A model generated the notes under the pieces. It worked only from the letters and a program-made list of their open reading frames with translations. It was not told where the DNA came from and searched no databases. A program made the translations under genes and the position numbers. A stretch of DNA of 52,741 bases, taken from contig JAVLUG010000015.1 in the NCBI GenBank assembly GCA_031629035.1, positions 1-52,741 on the forward strand, written 5' to 3'. This stretch comes from MVYY01 sp012517575. GTDB lineage: Bacteria; Bacteroidota; Bacteroidia; Bacteroidales; Paludibacteraceae. How positions within the stretch are numbered: position 1 is the first letter of the stretch; each line of letters begins with the position of its first letter. This document shows, piece by piece, positions 36,191-43,039 of the stretch.

Positions 36191-37489
36191 TTAAATTTTC
36201 CGATTATCTATCACTCTTACAGCTTTTCCTTCGCTTCTCGGAATACTTTTCGGTTCGACAAGCGTAACTTTTACGCTCAAGCCAAGCGCACTGTGAAGCG
36301 AATGTTCAATTTTTCGGGAAAGAGACATCAAATCCTTTATGGTATCGACCATTTTTGATTCATCCAATTCTACTTTCAGTTCAAGAATATCGAGATTGTT
36401 TTCTCTATCTACATAAAGCATGTAATGTGCACTGGTTTCGCCCATTTCGAGCAAAACCTGTTCGATTTGGGACGGGAAAAGATTTACACCTCTGATAATC
36501 AACATATCATCACTCCTACCGGTAATTTTTTTCATTCTTACCAAGGTGCGGCCACATTCACATTTTTCTCTATTCAGTGTGGTCAAGTCATGCGTATTGT
36601 AGCGCAACAAGGGAATTCCTTCTTTTGTCAAAGTTGTGAAAACCAATTCCCCCTGACGACCGTCGGGTAAAGGTTCTTTTGTCTTAGGATCAACCACTTC
36701 AGGAAAAAAAAGATCTTCATGGATATGTAAACCATCATGAAACTCACAATCATTGGCAACTCCGGGTCCCATTATTTCGCTCAAACCGTAAATGTCAAAA
36801 GCTTTTATTCCCCATTTTTTCTCCAATTCAAGTCGCATATTTTCAGAAAAAGGTTCAGCACCAAACACACCCGTTTTAAGTTTCATGTCGGAGAGCGAAT
36901 AACCATATTCTGCCAAAGCATCAGCCAAATGAAGTGCGTAAGATGGTGTACAGGCTAAAACTGTTGACCCAAAATCAGACATGAGTTGTAATTGACGCCG
37001 CGTATTGCCTGCCGAAATTGGGATAACCGTACAACCAACATTTTCGGCTCCGTAATGAATTCCCAATCCCCCTGTAAATAAGCCATATCCAAAGGAAACC
37101 TGAACAATATCTTCAGAAGAAACGCCCGACATGGTCAGACAGCGAGCAAGAGCTTCTTGCCAGTTTTCAATATCTTTTTTTGTATACCCAACAGTTGTCG
37201 GTTTGCCGGTTGTTCCACTGGATGCATGAATTCGCACAATTTCCTTCATGGGTGCAGCAAACAATCCAAAGGGATAATTATCGCGCAAATCGGTTTTATT
37301 GGTAAAAGGTAATTTGGAAATATCATCAATAGAACGAATATCGGAAGGTTTAACGCCCTTTTCATCCATTTTTATTCGATAAAATTCCACATTTTGATAA
37401 ACTCTGTTGACTAATTCTATCAATCTTTCACTTTGCAGTTTTCGCATTTCGTTACTACTCATGCATTCTATCTGTTCATTCCAAATCAT
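36191..37489 (-). CDS. paaK: Phenylacetate--CoA ligase
   Basis: A 432-aa adenylate-forming ligase of the PaaK branch. The ATP-binding loop is HASSGTTGKPTTVGYT (about residue 90), followed by YGLSEIMGPGVANDC and the C-terminal domain TGRSDDMLIIRGVNLFPSQIE. It activates phenylacetate or related aryl acids with ATP and CoA. In anaerobic Bacteroidota such genes occur with aromatic amino acid catabolism. Its start overlaps the ACT gene stop by 4 bases. Confidence 0.92.
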   Translation of the reverse strand: MIWNEQIECMSSNEMRKLQSERLIELVNRVYQNVEFYRIKMDEKGVKPSDIRSIDDISKLPFTNKTDLRDNYPFGLFAAPMKEIVRIHASSGTTGKPTTVGYTKKDIENWQEALARCLTMSGVSSEDIVQVSFGYGLFTGGLGIHYGAENVGCTVIPISAGNTRRQLQLMSDFGSTVLACTPSYALHLADALAEYGYSLSDMKLKTGVFGAEPFSENMRLELEKKWGIKAFDIYGLSEIMGPGVANDCEFHDGLHIHEDLFFPEVVDPKTKEPLPDGRQGELVFTTLTKEGIPLLRYNTHDLTTLNREKCECGRTLVRMKKITGRSDDMLIIRGVNLFPSQIEQVLLEMGETSAHYMLYVDRENNLDILELKVELDESKMVDTIKDLMSLSRKIEHSLHSALGLSVKVTLVEPKSIPRSEGKAVRVIDNRKI

Positions 37490-37914
37490 AATTGTGCTTT
37501 TAAATCGGATTCGTAAATGGGTTTTAATTGAAATTTTTGAATTATTTCAATGGCTTTTTCTGTATTTTCTGGGCGCATCACCAAAATGGATTTGGAGCCA
37601 AAACTGAATGCATAAATATATTCGATGGCAATTCCATTGTCGGAAAACCTATTCAATACTCGGGATAAAGAACCGGGAACACCTTCCAATTCGAGTGATA
37701 AAACTTCATGAATACGAATAGCAATGTTTTCGGCACGAAGTACTTCAGCTGCTTTTTCCGGATCGGAAACCAGCATTCGAAGAAGACCGAAATCGCTACT
37801 GTCGGCCAGTGTTAAGGCAATAATATTAATGTTGTTGCGAGCCAAAACCTCTAAAATCTGATTGAGATGGCCGGTTTTGTTTTCTACAAAAACGGAAAGT
37901 TGACGGATTTTCAT
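37486..37914 (-). CDS. Tandem ACT-domain protein
   Basis: A 142-aa protein with two ACT domains (KIRQLSVFVENKTGHLNQIL and AIRIHEVLSLELEGVPGSLS). ACT domains bind amino acids and regulate enzymes; stand-alone tandem ACT proteins next to paaK are common. It probably senses an aromatic amino acid. It is the first gene of the ACT-paaK-aminotransferase operon, with a -7 box at 37964-37971. Confidence 0.9.
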   Translation of the reverse strand: MKIRQLSVFVENKTGHLNQILEVLARNNINIIALTLADSSDFGLLRMLVSDPEKAAEVLRAENIAIRIHEVLSLELEGVPGSLSRVLNRFSDNGIAIEYIYAFSFGSKSILVMRPENTEKAIEIIQKFQLKPIYESDLKAQL

Positions 37915-37963
37915 GGTTGTTAGTATAAAATGAATATTTATTGAAATTCGTAATTTATCGGCG

Positions 37964-37971
37964 CAAATTTA
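37964..37971 (-). promoter_or_regulatory. -7 box TAAATTTG for the ACT-paaK operon
   Basis: An exact TAnnTTTG match on the minus strand, 50 bases before the ACT gene start. Confidence 0.55.
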
Positions 37972-38053
37972 CAACAAATTAATAAATTCGACAGTTTAGT
38001 GTTGAAGTTTTTTAAGAAGATGTTTTCAAAGACAAAAACTGAATTTATTTTTC

Positions 38054-38361
38054 ATAACAAAAATAATCTATGAGTCAGCGTTAAAAAAGAAATATAATTT
38101 CGCAGGAAATAAGAATATTTACAATTGGATGCGTAAACTTGGGTTTTCAAAACCAAGTGAAGACCAAAAGAACTGCACCGAGCAATGACAAATGAGAAAG
38201 AAAAGTCCGCTTTAGAACAAGAACTTGAATTAAAAATCAGCAAGTTAGAGGAAAGATTAAAGCGAGAGCAATTACGCACGAAGGCATTAAATGTTATGAT
38301 TGACATTGCCGAACGGAATCTAAAAGTTGATATAAGAAAAAAATCTGGAGCCAAACGGTAA
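38054..38361 (+). pseudogene. IS3-family transposase OrfA remnant, 5'-truncated and frameshifted
   Basis: A first frame reads LKKKYNFAGNKNIYNWMRKL, then GFSKPSED, like the HTH part of an IS3 OrfA. It hits a stop at 38184-38186, and the coding sense continues in another frame as RPKELHRAMTNEKESALEQE and ISKLEERLKREQLRTKAL to DIRKKSGAKR, the typical leucine-zipper end of OrfA. No start codon or left terminal repeat is visible. It is decayed and not functional. Confidence 0.7.
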
Positions 38362-38368
38362 CATAGCT

Positions 38369-38861
38369 GCGTACAAGTCATTATAGTTCAGATATTGATG
38401 GTTTGTGCGACCTGTTTGGTAGAAGTAGGCAAGCCTACTACCAGCGAAGTAAATACAATTACAAGGAAGAAGTAAAAGAAAAGATTCTGCTTCAATTGGT
38501 TGCAAGAGAGCGGGAATTAATGCCCAAGCTTGGAGGTGGAAAGTTGTTGGAACTCATCCGTCCCCGTTTACCAACGGAATTAAGCATAGGCAGAGACAGT
38601 TTCTTTGATTTTCTGAGAAGATACGGATTATTGGTTGGAAAACGACGAAGACGAGTTAAAACAACGTATAGCAGCCGCTGGCTGCGTAAGTATCCAAATC
38701 GGATTAAAGAATTTGTTCCAACAGGATCAAATCAATTATGGGTAAGTGATATTACGTATGTTGAAAGGGTCAAGGCTATATGCAGTAAGGGATTGCGGGC
38801 TACTTCTCTGTCCAGTTATACCGAACTTGAAGCTTGCCAGAATGCTTGCATAACCACTTAA
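38369..38861 (+). pseudogene. IS3-family transposase OrfB remnant, 3'-truncated
   Basis: The frame encodes the OrfB N-terminus (LRTSHYSSDIDGLCDLFGRS, then RQAYYQR and GGGKLLELIRPRLP) and reaches the start of the DDE integrase core (NQLWVSDITYVE, with the first Asp). Sequence similarity then ends, and the frame closes about 40 codons later in unrelated sequence. The second Asp, the Glu and the right IS end are missing. The truncation point lies close to the distal end of the cassette array (38858-38864). Confidence 0.75.
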
Positions 38862-39064
38862 AAACCAATGTTTTATACCGCGTGTTTTAAGCAGTGGCTT
38901 TTTCATTTATCTATCTGTTTATCAATTCGTTTTATTTTGTTGCATTGTGTGTTTGCAGATTTAATTTTTGCGAATTGGTGGATTTTTTTTGTTTTTCTTT
39001 GCTATTTGGCAAAGCAAGCTCTTTTGCAAACTTGGGACTGTGTGTCGGCTAAGTACGGTTAAAA
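38858..39064 (-). repeat. attC3, recombination site after the abiE cassette
   Basis: The right core GTTATGC (minus strand, 38864-38858) is identical to that of attC1. The left core is read as TTTTAAC (39064-39058). Arms pair weakly (TAAC/GTTA, then ACTTA/TAAGT), with an inner GTTTGCA/TGCAAAC stem. At 207 bases it is longer than usual, and its left core does not match the start of its cassette, so the site may be decayed or composite. Confidence 0.45.
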
Positions 39065-39088
39065 TCGACTCGCTTTTAGCGTAGGCAA

Positions 39089-39892
39089 TTAGAATTTCAA
39101 ATGTCTTTTTGCTCCTCTGAAAACTTCGTCAAATTCAGGTATGTCGTGGATTTGAGAAGCTAATTTTTTCTCCCAATCTCGTTTAAAAGCAGTTTCTTTT
39201 TTCAATACTTTTTCCATTAACTGTTTCGGGTCGTGTTTTTTGTTTTTGGCTTTGTTGTCAAACGGAATTGTATATTCTGCAACGTTCAAGCGTTTTACTT
39301 CTGTCAGATACCAAAAGTCATATAAATCTCTCGGTTCAGTTCTTCCCATTAAAGCTGTCATCTTTTCAATCAGCACTTCTGCAAGTGAATAGCATTGTAA
39401 TTTAAAATCTTCTTCAAGGTCGGAATAGTTGCGATAAATATTTCTATGTTCAATTTCCGTTTCTAAAATTTCGCCTCTTGTAATGTCAATTTTCAAATCA
39501 CGGCTTCCCATATTTCCCTGTAACGAAGCAACGTATTCAATGTAAAATTGTGGGCTTCCTGTTTCGTGTATTGTCCATTTCTTTTCGTCAATCCGCATAT
39601 CCATATTTGCTTCCTCTTTGATGAAATCAAACAAATTATTGAACTCTGTCTTGATTTGTTCGTTCGTTACATTTTCATCAATCAATGTAAAGTCCAAATC
39701 TTCCGAAAAACGATAATCTTCAAAATACGCTTTCTTTAAAACCGTTCCGCCTTTGAACACTAATGCATTGTACAGAATCTCATTCTTTGAAATGGCAAAC
39801 AACACCCACGACAAAACATAATCCTTTTCAATTTGTCGGTCATTCACACGACTTGCTGCCGCAACTTTGTTTATTTCTTTTGGTTCTATCAT
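39089..39892 (-). CDS. abiEii: AbiEii/AbiGii-type nucleotidyltransferase toxin
   Basis: A 267-aa nucleotidyltransferase-like toxin. The DNA polymerase beta-type core FKGGTVLKKAYFEDYRFSED covers residues 46-65, with the acidic pair in SEDLDF (63-68). A Lys motif follows in VLIEKMTALMGRTEPRDLYD, then a helical C-terminus. AbiEii toxins of type IV systems act on nucleotides or tRNA and cause abortive infection against phages. The gene starts 2 bases after the antitoxin gene stops. Its stop is 25 bases from the left core of attC3, consistent with a cassette. Confidence 0.9.
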   Translation of the reverse strand: MIEPKEINKVAAASRVNDRQIEKDYVLSWVLFAISKNEILYNALVFKGGTVLKKAYFEDYRFSEDLDFTLIDENVTNEQIKTEFNNLFDFIKEEANMDMRIDEKKWTIHETGSPQFYIEYVASLQGNMGSRDLKIDITRGEILETEIEHRNIYRNYSDLEEDFKLQCYSLAEVLIEKMTALMGRTEPRDLYDFWYLTEVKRLNVAEYTIPFDNKAKNKKHDPKQLMEKVLKKETAFKRDWEKKLASQIHDIPEFDEVFRGAKRHLKF

Positions 39893-39894
39893 AC

Positions 39895-40722
39895 TTAGCT
39901 ATAAATCGGTGAAAGAATTGAATCGTTGTCAATGTTCTGTTGAATTGCCCAACGAAAAATAGTTTTGCCCTCTTTCGGATAAGACGGTTCTAAGGCCACA
40001 AAAGAATTAGTCCGTAATTTTTGTAGTTTGTCAATTACAGGATTTTCAATTTCTAACAACTCCAACAAAAATCCCAATCGTTTTATTACTGCTTGCGAAT
40101 TGAAACGTTTGGCGTAATCCAACAATTTTGGGTAATCAATTTTGTCTTTTGATTTGTGAATGGCTTTTGCAATTTCTGTGATGCCACCTGCATACTGCGG
40201 TTTGAAAAGGCAATCAATAAATGTTTTTTCCAAATCAGAACACTGCACTTTATTGAAACTGTCAATCCACATTTTTTTGTTGCCAAAAAAATGTTCTTTG
40301 TTGTAATAGATGAATTGAAACGGAATGCCTTTTACCAAAAGCGTTGAAGGTTTGATTTGTTTGCTTACCACAATCAGTTCTTTCAAATGTGGTTGAGTGG
40401 TTAAACTGTGAATTTGCAAAGCGGAAAAATACCCAATGTAATATGTTGCTTCGCCAACCAAATACTGTGCAAGCAAATGCCAATCGGGCATAAAAGTTTC
40501 GGGGTCTTGCTCAAATGGGATAACGTAGTAAAGTCCGTCTTTTATCCGCATCAGCAAGCCACGCTTTACCATATTGCCCAACATTCGCTTCACGGCATCT
40601 TTGGAAGAATTGGAAAGCAAATTATATGCTTCATCAATAGTAAAGCACTTTTGATTTTGCTCATTCAGTTTATCCAACAGAGAAGCACCGGAATAGGATA
40701 GTATTTTATCTTTTATAGCCAT
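39895..40722 (-). CDS. abiEi: AbiEi-type antitoxin and transcriptional regulator
   Basis: A 275-aa protein. The N-terminal winged helix (about residues 28-68: FTIDEAYNLLSNSSKDAVKR, then MVKRGLLMRIKDGLYYV) and the AbiEi C-terminal region (YIGYFSALQIHSLTTQPHL, CSDLEKTFIDCLFKPQYAGG) fit the family. Such antitoxins neutralise AbiEii and repress their own promoter through inverted repeats. A CAGTGT/ACACTG repeat lies just upstream of the start codon. The pair forms cassette 3 and has room for its own promoter (133 bases from the cassette start). Confidence 0.9.
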   Translation of the reverse strand: MAIKDKILSYSGASLLDKLNEQNQKCFTIDEAYNLLSNSSKDAVKRMLGNMVKRGLLMRIKDGLYYVIPFEQDPETFMPDWHLLAQYLVGEATYYIGYFSALQIHSLTTQPHLKELIVVSKQIKPSTLLVKGIPFQFIYYNKEHFFGNKKMWIDSFNKVQCSDLEKTFIDCLFKPQYAGGITEIAKAIHKSKDKIDYPKLLDYAKRFNSQAVIKRLGFLLELLEIENPVIDKLQKLRTNSFVALEPSYPKEGKTIFRWAIQQNIDNDSILSPIYS

Positions 40723-40723
40723 T

Positions 40724-40753
40724 CAGTGTCGTTTGAAAAACACTGTAAAGATA
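40724..40753 (-). promoter_or_regulatory. Probable abiE promoter and operator
   Basis: On the minus strand a TATCTTTA box (40746-40753, one mismatch to TAnnTTTG) is followed directly by an inverted repeat CAGTGT...ACACTG (40724-40745), placed between the box and the abiEi ATG at 40722. This position suits autorepression by AbiEi. Confidence 0.5.
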
Positions 40754-40848
40754 TGAAAAGTAAATTTATCTGACAATACTAATCTTAATTTTTGCTATAA
40801 GAATGTTGCTTGGGTGTATATGTCACTCTCCGTAGCCGTAGGCATTTT

Positions 40849-40980
40849 CACTAACGGTTTGCGGCTTGGCGTAGTGGCGGATTTCGGAGCACTTCACTGT
40901 AAACCAAGCAGGAACTTTGATAGAAACACACAGCTTGATTTAACCGCTGAACCGCCACTTTTGGGTAGGTGCTGTTATGC
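40849..40980 (-). repeat. attC2, recombination site between cassettes 2 and 3
   Basis: 132 bases. Left core GCATAAC (40980-40974), right core GTTAGTG (40855-40849). The arms contain AGTGGCGG/CCGCCACT (8 bp) and an inner AAATCAAGC/GCTTGGTTT stem with G-T pairs. The left core extended, ACGCATAAC, is the exact reverse complement of the first 9 bases of cassette 2. Confidence 0.8.
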
Positions 40981-40985
40981 GTTGT

Positions 40986-41312
40986 TTATCCTTCTATATT
41001 TTCAAATTGGTCAAAGTTTTCATCTGTAACTACATGAATATTTATACCATGTTCTTTGCAAAAGTCTAAAAAGAATTGAGGTATTGGAATTGTTCCACCT
41101 CCAGGTAGAAAAACATTCTTTATGCCATTTTTATTGATTATATCAATGAGAGAACGAAAGAATTTGTCGATTTCATCCTGTAAGACCTTGAATGGGTCAA
41201 TCTTGATAGGTTTTACTACTGCAATTCGTTTCCCATAGCGGTCAAGAACTCTTGGGTTTCCTCTTATTGCATAACCGCCATTTTGTTTCCATCCTAGGTT
41301 TAAAGATTTCTT
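40986..41312 (-). pseudogene. Frameshifted C-terminal part of the cassette 2 gene
   Basis: A 108-codon open frame without start codon overlaps the end of the 305-aa reading frame and runs to a stop 6 bases before attC2. It encodes NLGWKQNGGYAIRGNPRVLD, RYGKRIAVVKPIKIDP and FLPGGGTIPIPQFFLDFCKE, clearly protein-like. Removing one A from the minus-strand TTTAAAC run near 41300 fuses both frames (EIF-NLGWKQNGG). It is the missing C-terminus of the upstream gene, not a separate one. Confidence 0.7.
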
Positions 41313-42159
41313 TTAAAAATGATTCAGTTGGCAATGAGTTTCTCATCCCCCAAAGAAGATAAATTTCAACATCTTTCTCATTTTTTATCTTTATTTTTTG
41401 AAAATTATCATTATTTTTTTTCTTTATTATTGGCAGCTTAATATCCTCAATAAAAAATCCACTATCAAATTCATTTTTAAACAGTTCCTTGAATGTTGCT
41501 AAGTTAGTTCTTACAATTACTTTATTTGCAAATAGCCCTTTTGCTTGTTTTGATGCTTGAATTGCAAAATTTAGCGACCATAATTGAATTGCTAAAAAAT
41601 TCTCTTCTAAATATCCATTTAAATATTTTACATTTTTTGTGTGCCAAGGAACTAAATCAATACCAAAGTAATTTTTAATTGTAGTATGATCGGTCGGGAA
41701 AAGTTCTGAATTTAATTGTGCTAATTTATTTGCTCTATTATTAAAGTGCCAATTAGTCGTTTCATATTGTGTTGGTTTTGGTAAATTTGAGTTCTGTTTA
41801 TAATTCAAGTAATCGTTTATTTGTTGAAAAACATAATTTGAATAATATGTAATGGATGATATATTACTATAACTTCTATGTTGTTGTTCTCCGCCGCTAG
41901 CAGGGTTATAATTTACTACCACAAATTTCAAATCGGTTTTTAAATTTGGAGTCCAACCCCAATAAGGTTCAGGAATATATTCAAATGTTTCATTTGATTT
42001 ACATTCACAATTCATTATTTCTTTTGGATATGCAAACGGTGATTTTTTAAACTCTTTTTTTAATTTTTCAAATCCAGCTTTATAATCACTTTGGGTTTTT
42101 GAATTCAACCAAATCTTGAAGAATTTGTCCCAGTAATCAAAATATTCCTTTATTTTCAT
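41242..42159 (-). CDS. Hypothetical cassette 2 protein, interrupted by a frameshift
   Basis: The 305-aa product starts at the ATG at 42159 (MKIKEYFDYWDKFFKI), 26 bases after the cassette joint; a longer frame to 42324 would run through attC1 and is rejected. The last about 20 residues (PRMETKWRLCNKRKPKSS) look like out-of-frame sequence, and the true protein would probably be about 390 aa. Motifs FVVVNYNPASGG and GIDLVPWHTKN faintly recall uracil-DNA-glycosylase-like folds, but I do not recognise the family. It is highly AT-rich. Its place in a cassette next to abiE suggests defence, which is inference. Confidence 0.6.
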   Translation of the reverse strand: MKIKEYFDYWDKFFKIWLNSKTQSDYKAGFEKLKKEFKKSPFAYPKEIMNCECKSNETFEYIPEPYWGWTPNLKTDLKFVVVNYNPASGGEQQHRSYSNISSITYYSNYVFQQINDYLNYKQNSNLPKPTQYETTNWHFNNRANKLAQLNSELFPTDHTTIKNYFGIDLVPWHTKNVKYLNGYLEENFLAIQLWSLNFAIQASKQAKGLFANKVIVRTNLATFKELFKNEFDSGFFIEDIKLPIIKKKNNDNFQKIKIKNEKDVEIYLLWGMRNSLPTESFLKEIFKPRMETKWRLCNKRKPKSS

Positions 42160-42179
42160 TTTCTTTACTCTTAAATTAC

Positions 42180-42271
42180 GCATAACGTTCCGAGCGTATC
42201 TGAAGTTCCAAGTGGAGCGAGGAATTTGGGCGGAGTGCCGAAGGCACGTAACCAGATACGCTCTGTTATCG
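42180..42271 (-). repeat. attC1, recombination site between cassettes 1 and 2
   Basis: 92 bases. Left core CGATAAC (42271-42265), right core GTTATGC (42186-42180). The main stem GAGCGTATCTG/CAGATACGCTC is 11 bp and perfect. The spacers beside the cores are unequal (A against GGAAC), giving the asymmetry known from attC sites, and an inner hairpin GTGCC-TTC-GGCAC is present. The left core extended, TTCCGATAAC, exactly complements the first 10 bases of cassette 1. Confidence 0.85.
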
Positions 42272-42281
42272 GAAGTTGAGT

Positions 42282-42812
42282 TCATTTTAATGCCTCTTTT
42301 ATGTAAGTAATAAGTTCCGCGCATTTATTACCCTTTCCATTTTTGAAGTCCGAACCATTGCCATGAAGAAGTTTATATTTTTTGATTTTTTTAAATGGCA
42401 ATAAGTTCTTTATCGATTTTTCCAGATTCTTCCACTGTTTTATCTTAGAAGTTTTCTCTTTCAGTTGAGAAGTATCCAATATTTGAATAAATAAGACCGA
42501 ATCACTCATTCCGATAGGTGTATTCTCAGAGTCATGAATGTAGTAAGAAGATAATGCCGAAGTCAAGAATTTACCGCATATTTGGGTTGGTTTAACGTCT
42601 GTTTCTTCAATTTCAATGATCACTCGGATTTTATTATCCTTAATCACCAGCAAGTCAACATTACAATATTCTGTTTCATTTGATTTAACATCTGAACAGA
42701 ATAAAGGCACATTATGTTGTCCACCACAGGCTGGGTCTGTTATTATTTTACAGTCAGGGAACTCAGTCCCTTTGATACAATCCCCAATGATTTTGTGTAA
42801 CTGGTGTTCCAT
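42282..42812 (-). CDS. Hypothetical cassette 1 protein, PD-(D/E)XK nuclease-like
   Basis: The 176-aa product starts at the ATG at 42812 because a strong GGAGG Shine-Dalgarno lies 8 bases before it; the ATG at 42836 has none. Residues 45-70 (CNVDLLVIKDNKIRVIIEIE) show the pattern D-x-LVI...(E)IE of PD-(D/E)XK-fold nucleases, and a lysine-rich C-terminus follows. The family is not recognised. As the first cassette behind the recombinase it is best placed for expression from an array promoter. The strong Shine-Dalgarno is unlike the neighbouring chromosomal genes and suggests transfer. Confidence 0.65.
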   Translation of the reverse strand: MEHQLHKIIGDCIKGTEFPDCKIITDPACGGQHNVPLFCSDVKSNETEYCNVDLLVIKDNKIRVIIEIEETDVKPTQICGKFLTSALSSYYIHDSENTPIGMSDSVLFIQILDTSQLKEKTSKIKQWKNLEKSIKNLLPFKKIKKYKLLHGNGSDFKNGKGNKCAELITYIKEALK

Positions 42813-42837
42813 TTCAATTCCTCCTTTCAATCTCAAT

Positions 42838-43006
42838 TTCCGATAACATTTTATTTACGCTATAAATATACAACATTCGTAAATACAAAATTTAAAACAT
42901 GCGTAAATCACTTTCGAGTTTATACTTGATATTGAAAGACAAATTGCATATTATCAATAGAATAAACTTTTTTTTATTTGTAAAAATATTTGCATTTACG
43001 AATGTT
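42838..43006. promoter_or_regulatory. attI-like region with repeated CGTAAAT motif
   Basis: The joint GTTATCG (minus strand, 42847-42841) marks where cassette 1 inserted. Next to it a motif containing CGTAAAT occurs four times: 42853-42860 (inverted), 42872-42886, 42896-42910 and 42989-43006 (inverted). The second and fourth copies, AACATTCGTAAATACAAA and TTTGCATTTACGAATGTT, are inverted repeats matching at 17 of 18 positions. They may be recombinase-binding sites, operators or both. A possible array promoter box TATATTTA (42863-42870, minus) lies among them. Confidence 0.6.
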
Positions 43007-43019
43007 TCGATTAATTTTG
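42989..43019 (+). promoter_or_regulatory. Promoter of the integron recombinase
   Basis: TTTG at 42989-42992 and TAATTTTG at 43012-43019, spaced by 19 bases, are an exact Bacteroidota promoter. The ATG follows at 43040. The inverted CGTAAAT motif lies between the two boxes, a place suited to repression. Confidence 0.75.
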
Positions 43020-43039
43020 CCGTAATTAAATCTAAAATA

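Noticed and set aside
38868..39062. Plus-strand ORF of 64 codons downstream of the IS remnant
   Set aside because: Hydrophobic low-complexity translation of the AT-rich attC3 region with no homologue recognised.
40814..41029. A 71-codon plus-strand ORF
   Set aside because: It lies inside attC2 and the end of the cassette 2 gene; palindromic recombination sites often leave chance frames open.
41290..41312. TTTAAAC in cassette 2 as a programmed -1 frameshift site
   Set aside because: The needed shift is in the other direction (+1 relative to the first frame), so the classic -1 slippery heptamer does not explain it; an extra A fits better.
42160..42324. Longer start for the cassette 2 gene
   Set aside because: It would be translated through attC1; the ATG at 42159 lies just after the cassette joint.
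42899..43039. Longer start for the integron recombinase
   Set aside because: The ORF would begin upstream of the promoter at 42989-43019 and run through the repeated CGTAAAT motifs.
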